Made by a program: the position numbers and the translations under genes. From NCBI RefSeq assembly GCF_018982965.1, contig NZ_JACBYP010000091.1:1-32846 (forward strand): DNA of 32,846 nt. Reading direction: 5' to 3'. A model generated the notes under the pieces. That model worked only from the letters and a program-made list of their open reading frames with translations. It ran no database searches and was not told where the DNA came from. The stretch comes from Streptomyces mayonensis. GTDB taxonomy: Bacteria > Actinomycetota > Actinomycetes > Streptomycetales > Streptomycetaceae. Positions 32,022-32,846 of this stretch are shown here, one piece after another (within the stretch, counting starts at the first letter, position 1; every line of letters begins with the position of its first letter).

Positions 32022-32801
32022 TCAGCAGGCCTCCCGCCACACCCCCAGTTCGTACTTCTTCAGCATCGAACTCAGCTCCAGCTCCCGGGACTCGGCACAG
32101 AACCGCTCCGTGGGCAGCTCGTACTCGACGTGGAAGACCGCCTTGTCCGCGTCGATGAACGGCTGGTTGTCGGCGCACTCGCCGTACTGGGCGCACTGTT
32201 CGTTGACCGCGAAGTCGAAGTCGTCGACCAGGTCGGGGATCTGGTCGAGGTCGTTCTTGAGGCCGACGGCCATGCCCCGGTCGTGGGCGAGCCTCGCGAT
32301 CAGCCGGTTGTAGCGGAGCTGGTCGTCCCCGGTGAGCGGGAAACCGGTGTCGTTCTTGTAGCCGTCCATGTTGTCCGGTTCGACGGCGTCGAAGCCCTTC
32401 TCGCGGCACATGTCGAGGCGCTCGGCCATCAGCGGCTCCAGGACGTCCGTCGCGCGGATGTCCAGCCACCGCTCGCCCTCCCAGCCGTTGCCCTCGCCGA
32501 GCACCGACTCGGGGAACTTCTCCGCGTCGGGGCGGAAGTCCTCCCAGGCGCCGGTGGAGATGTAGCAGATGACCTTGCGGCCGTCGTCGTGCAGGTCGGC
32601 GACCGCGTCCTTGCCGTGGTCGAAGCCGTCGATGTCGTAGACCGGCACGTCGACGGAGGTGTCGAGCCTGCCGCTGAGCTGCCACTGCCAACCGGTGCCG
32701 GGCCGCGGCTGCCAGCGCTCGGCGGCCCCGTCGTCGCCGGGGGCCGATGTGCAGCCCGCGAGCAGCAGGAGAAGGGCTGTCGACAGGGCCGGGCGTCTCA
32801 C
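32022..32801 (-). CDS. GH114-type endo-alpha-1,4-polygalactosaminidase-like lipoprotein
   Basis: This 259-residue protein starts with a lipoprotein signal (STALLLLLAGC) and continues with the TIM-barrel region of the GH114 family: WQWQLSGRLDTSVDVPVYDIDGFD, VICYISTGAWEDFRPD, WLDIRATDVLEPLMAERLDMCREKGFDAVEPDNMDGY, and VGLKNDLDQIPDLVDDFDFAVNEQC. The D/E-rich strand ends (DAVEPDN) hold the likely catalytic acids. The GTG start follows GGAG. It is probably anchored on the outside of the membrane and may cut galactosamine-containing polymer; the true substrate is not clear from sequence. It converges with cobS (24 nt between stop codons). Confidence 0.85.
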   Translation of the reverse strand: MRRPALSTALLLLLAGCTSAPGDDGAAERWQPRPGTGWQWQLSGRLDTSVDVPVYDIDGFDHGKDAVADLHDDGRKVICYISTGAWEDFRPDAEKFPESVLGEGNGWEGERWLDIRATDVLEPLMAERLDMCREKGFDAVEPDNMDGYKNDTGFPLTGDDQLRYNRLIARLAHDRGMAVGLKNDLDQIPDLVDDFDFAVNEQCAQYGECADNQPFIDADKAVFHVEYELPTERFCAESRELELSSMLKKYELGVWREAC

Positions 32802-32846
32802 GGGGGTGCTCCAGTGCGCAGAGAAGGGGCGGGGAAGGGCCGGGGA

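Overview
The window is high-GC actinobacterial DNA and almost certainly a Streptomyces chromosome. The evidence is GC-saturated third codon positions, GTG starts, leaderless genes with TANNNT boxes 6-8 nt before the start codon, and a conserved housekeeping order (adenosine kinase, erpA, nadA, RND pump, two-component system, pspA, DUF3043, cobU/cobT/cobS) that, from memory, matches the S. coelicolor core chromosome.

Layout. Positions 1-7.9 kb are core: a cysteine desulfurase-TusA fusion, adenosine kinase, two actinobacterial unknowns, the A-type Fe-S carrier ErpA divergent from the Fe-S enzyme NadA, and a LysR regulator. A run of G19/C23/G19 follows nadA.

Positions 7.96-15.96 kb hold eight genes, all on the minus strand, which I read as a small amino-acid-modifying gene cluster. 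In transcription order they are glutamate mutase small and large subunits (mutS, mutE), an AapJ-like solute-binding protein without a signal peptide, an EamA exporter, an Asd-like semialdehyde dehydrogenase, a divergent aspartokinase, a clavaminate-synthase-like Fe(II)/2-oxoglutarate oxygenase, and a YdjA-like nitroreductase. Several genes are joined by 4-bp ATGA/GTGA overlaps. The likely logic is glutamate to 3-methylaspartate, activation and reduction of the side-chain carboxylate, oxidative tailoring, and export. A 51-bp imperfect repeat lies upstream of both mutS and the EamA gene.

Positions 16.0-18.0 kb look like a junction: a decayed, internally deleted relic of an RND transporter gene, then a DUF4246 protein with an HxE...H iron-binding signature.

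Positions 18-32.8 kb are core again: an RND pump with an upstream sensor kinase/response regulator pair, the PspA/PspAA envelope-stress pair behind a possible ECF promoter, DUF3043, two methyltransferases, an HtrA-like lipoprotein protease, and three late cobalamin genes (a metallo-beta-lactamase-CobU fusion, cobT, cobS). A GH114-type lipoprotein ends the window. No tRNA, rRNA, CRISPR array, insertion sequence or integrase was seen.
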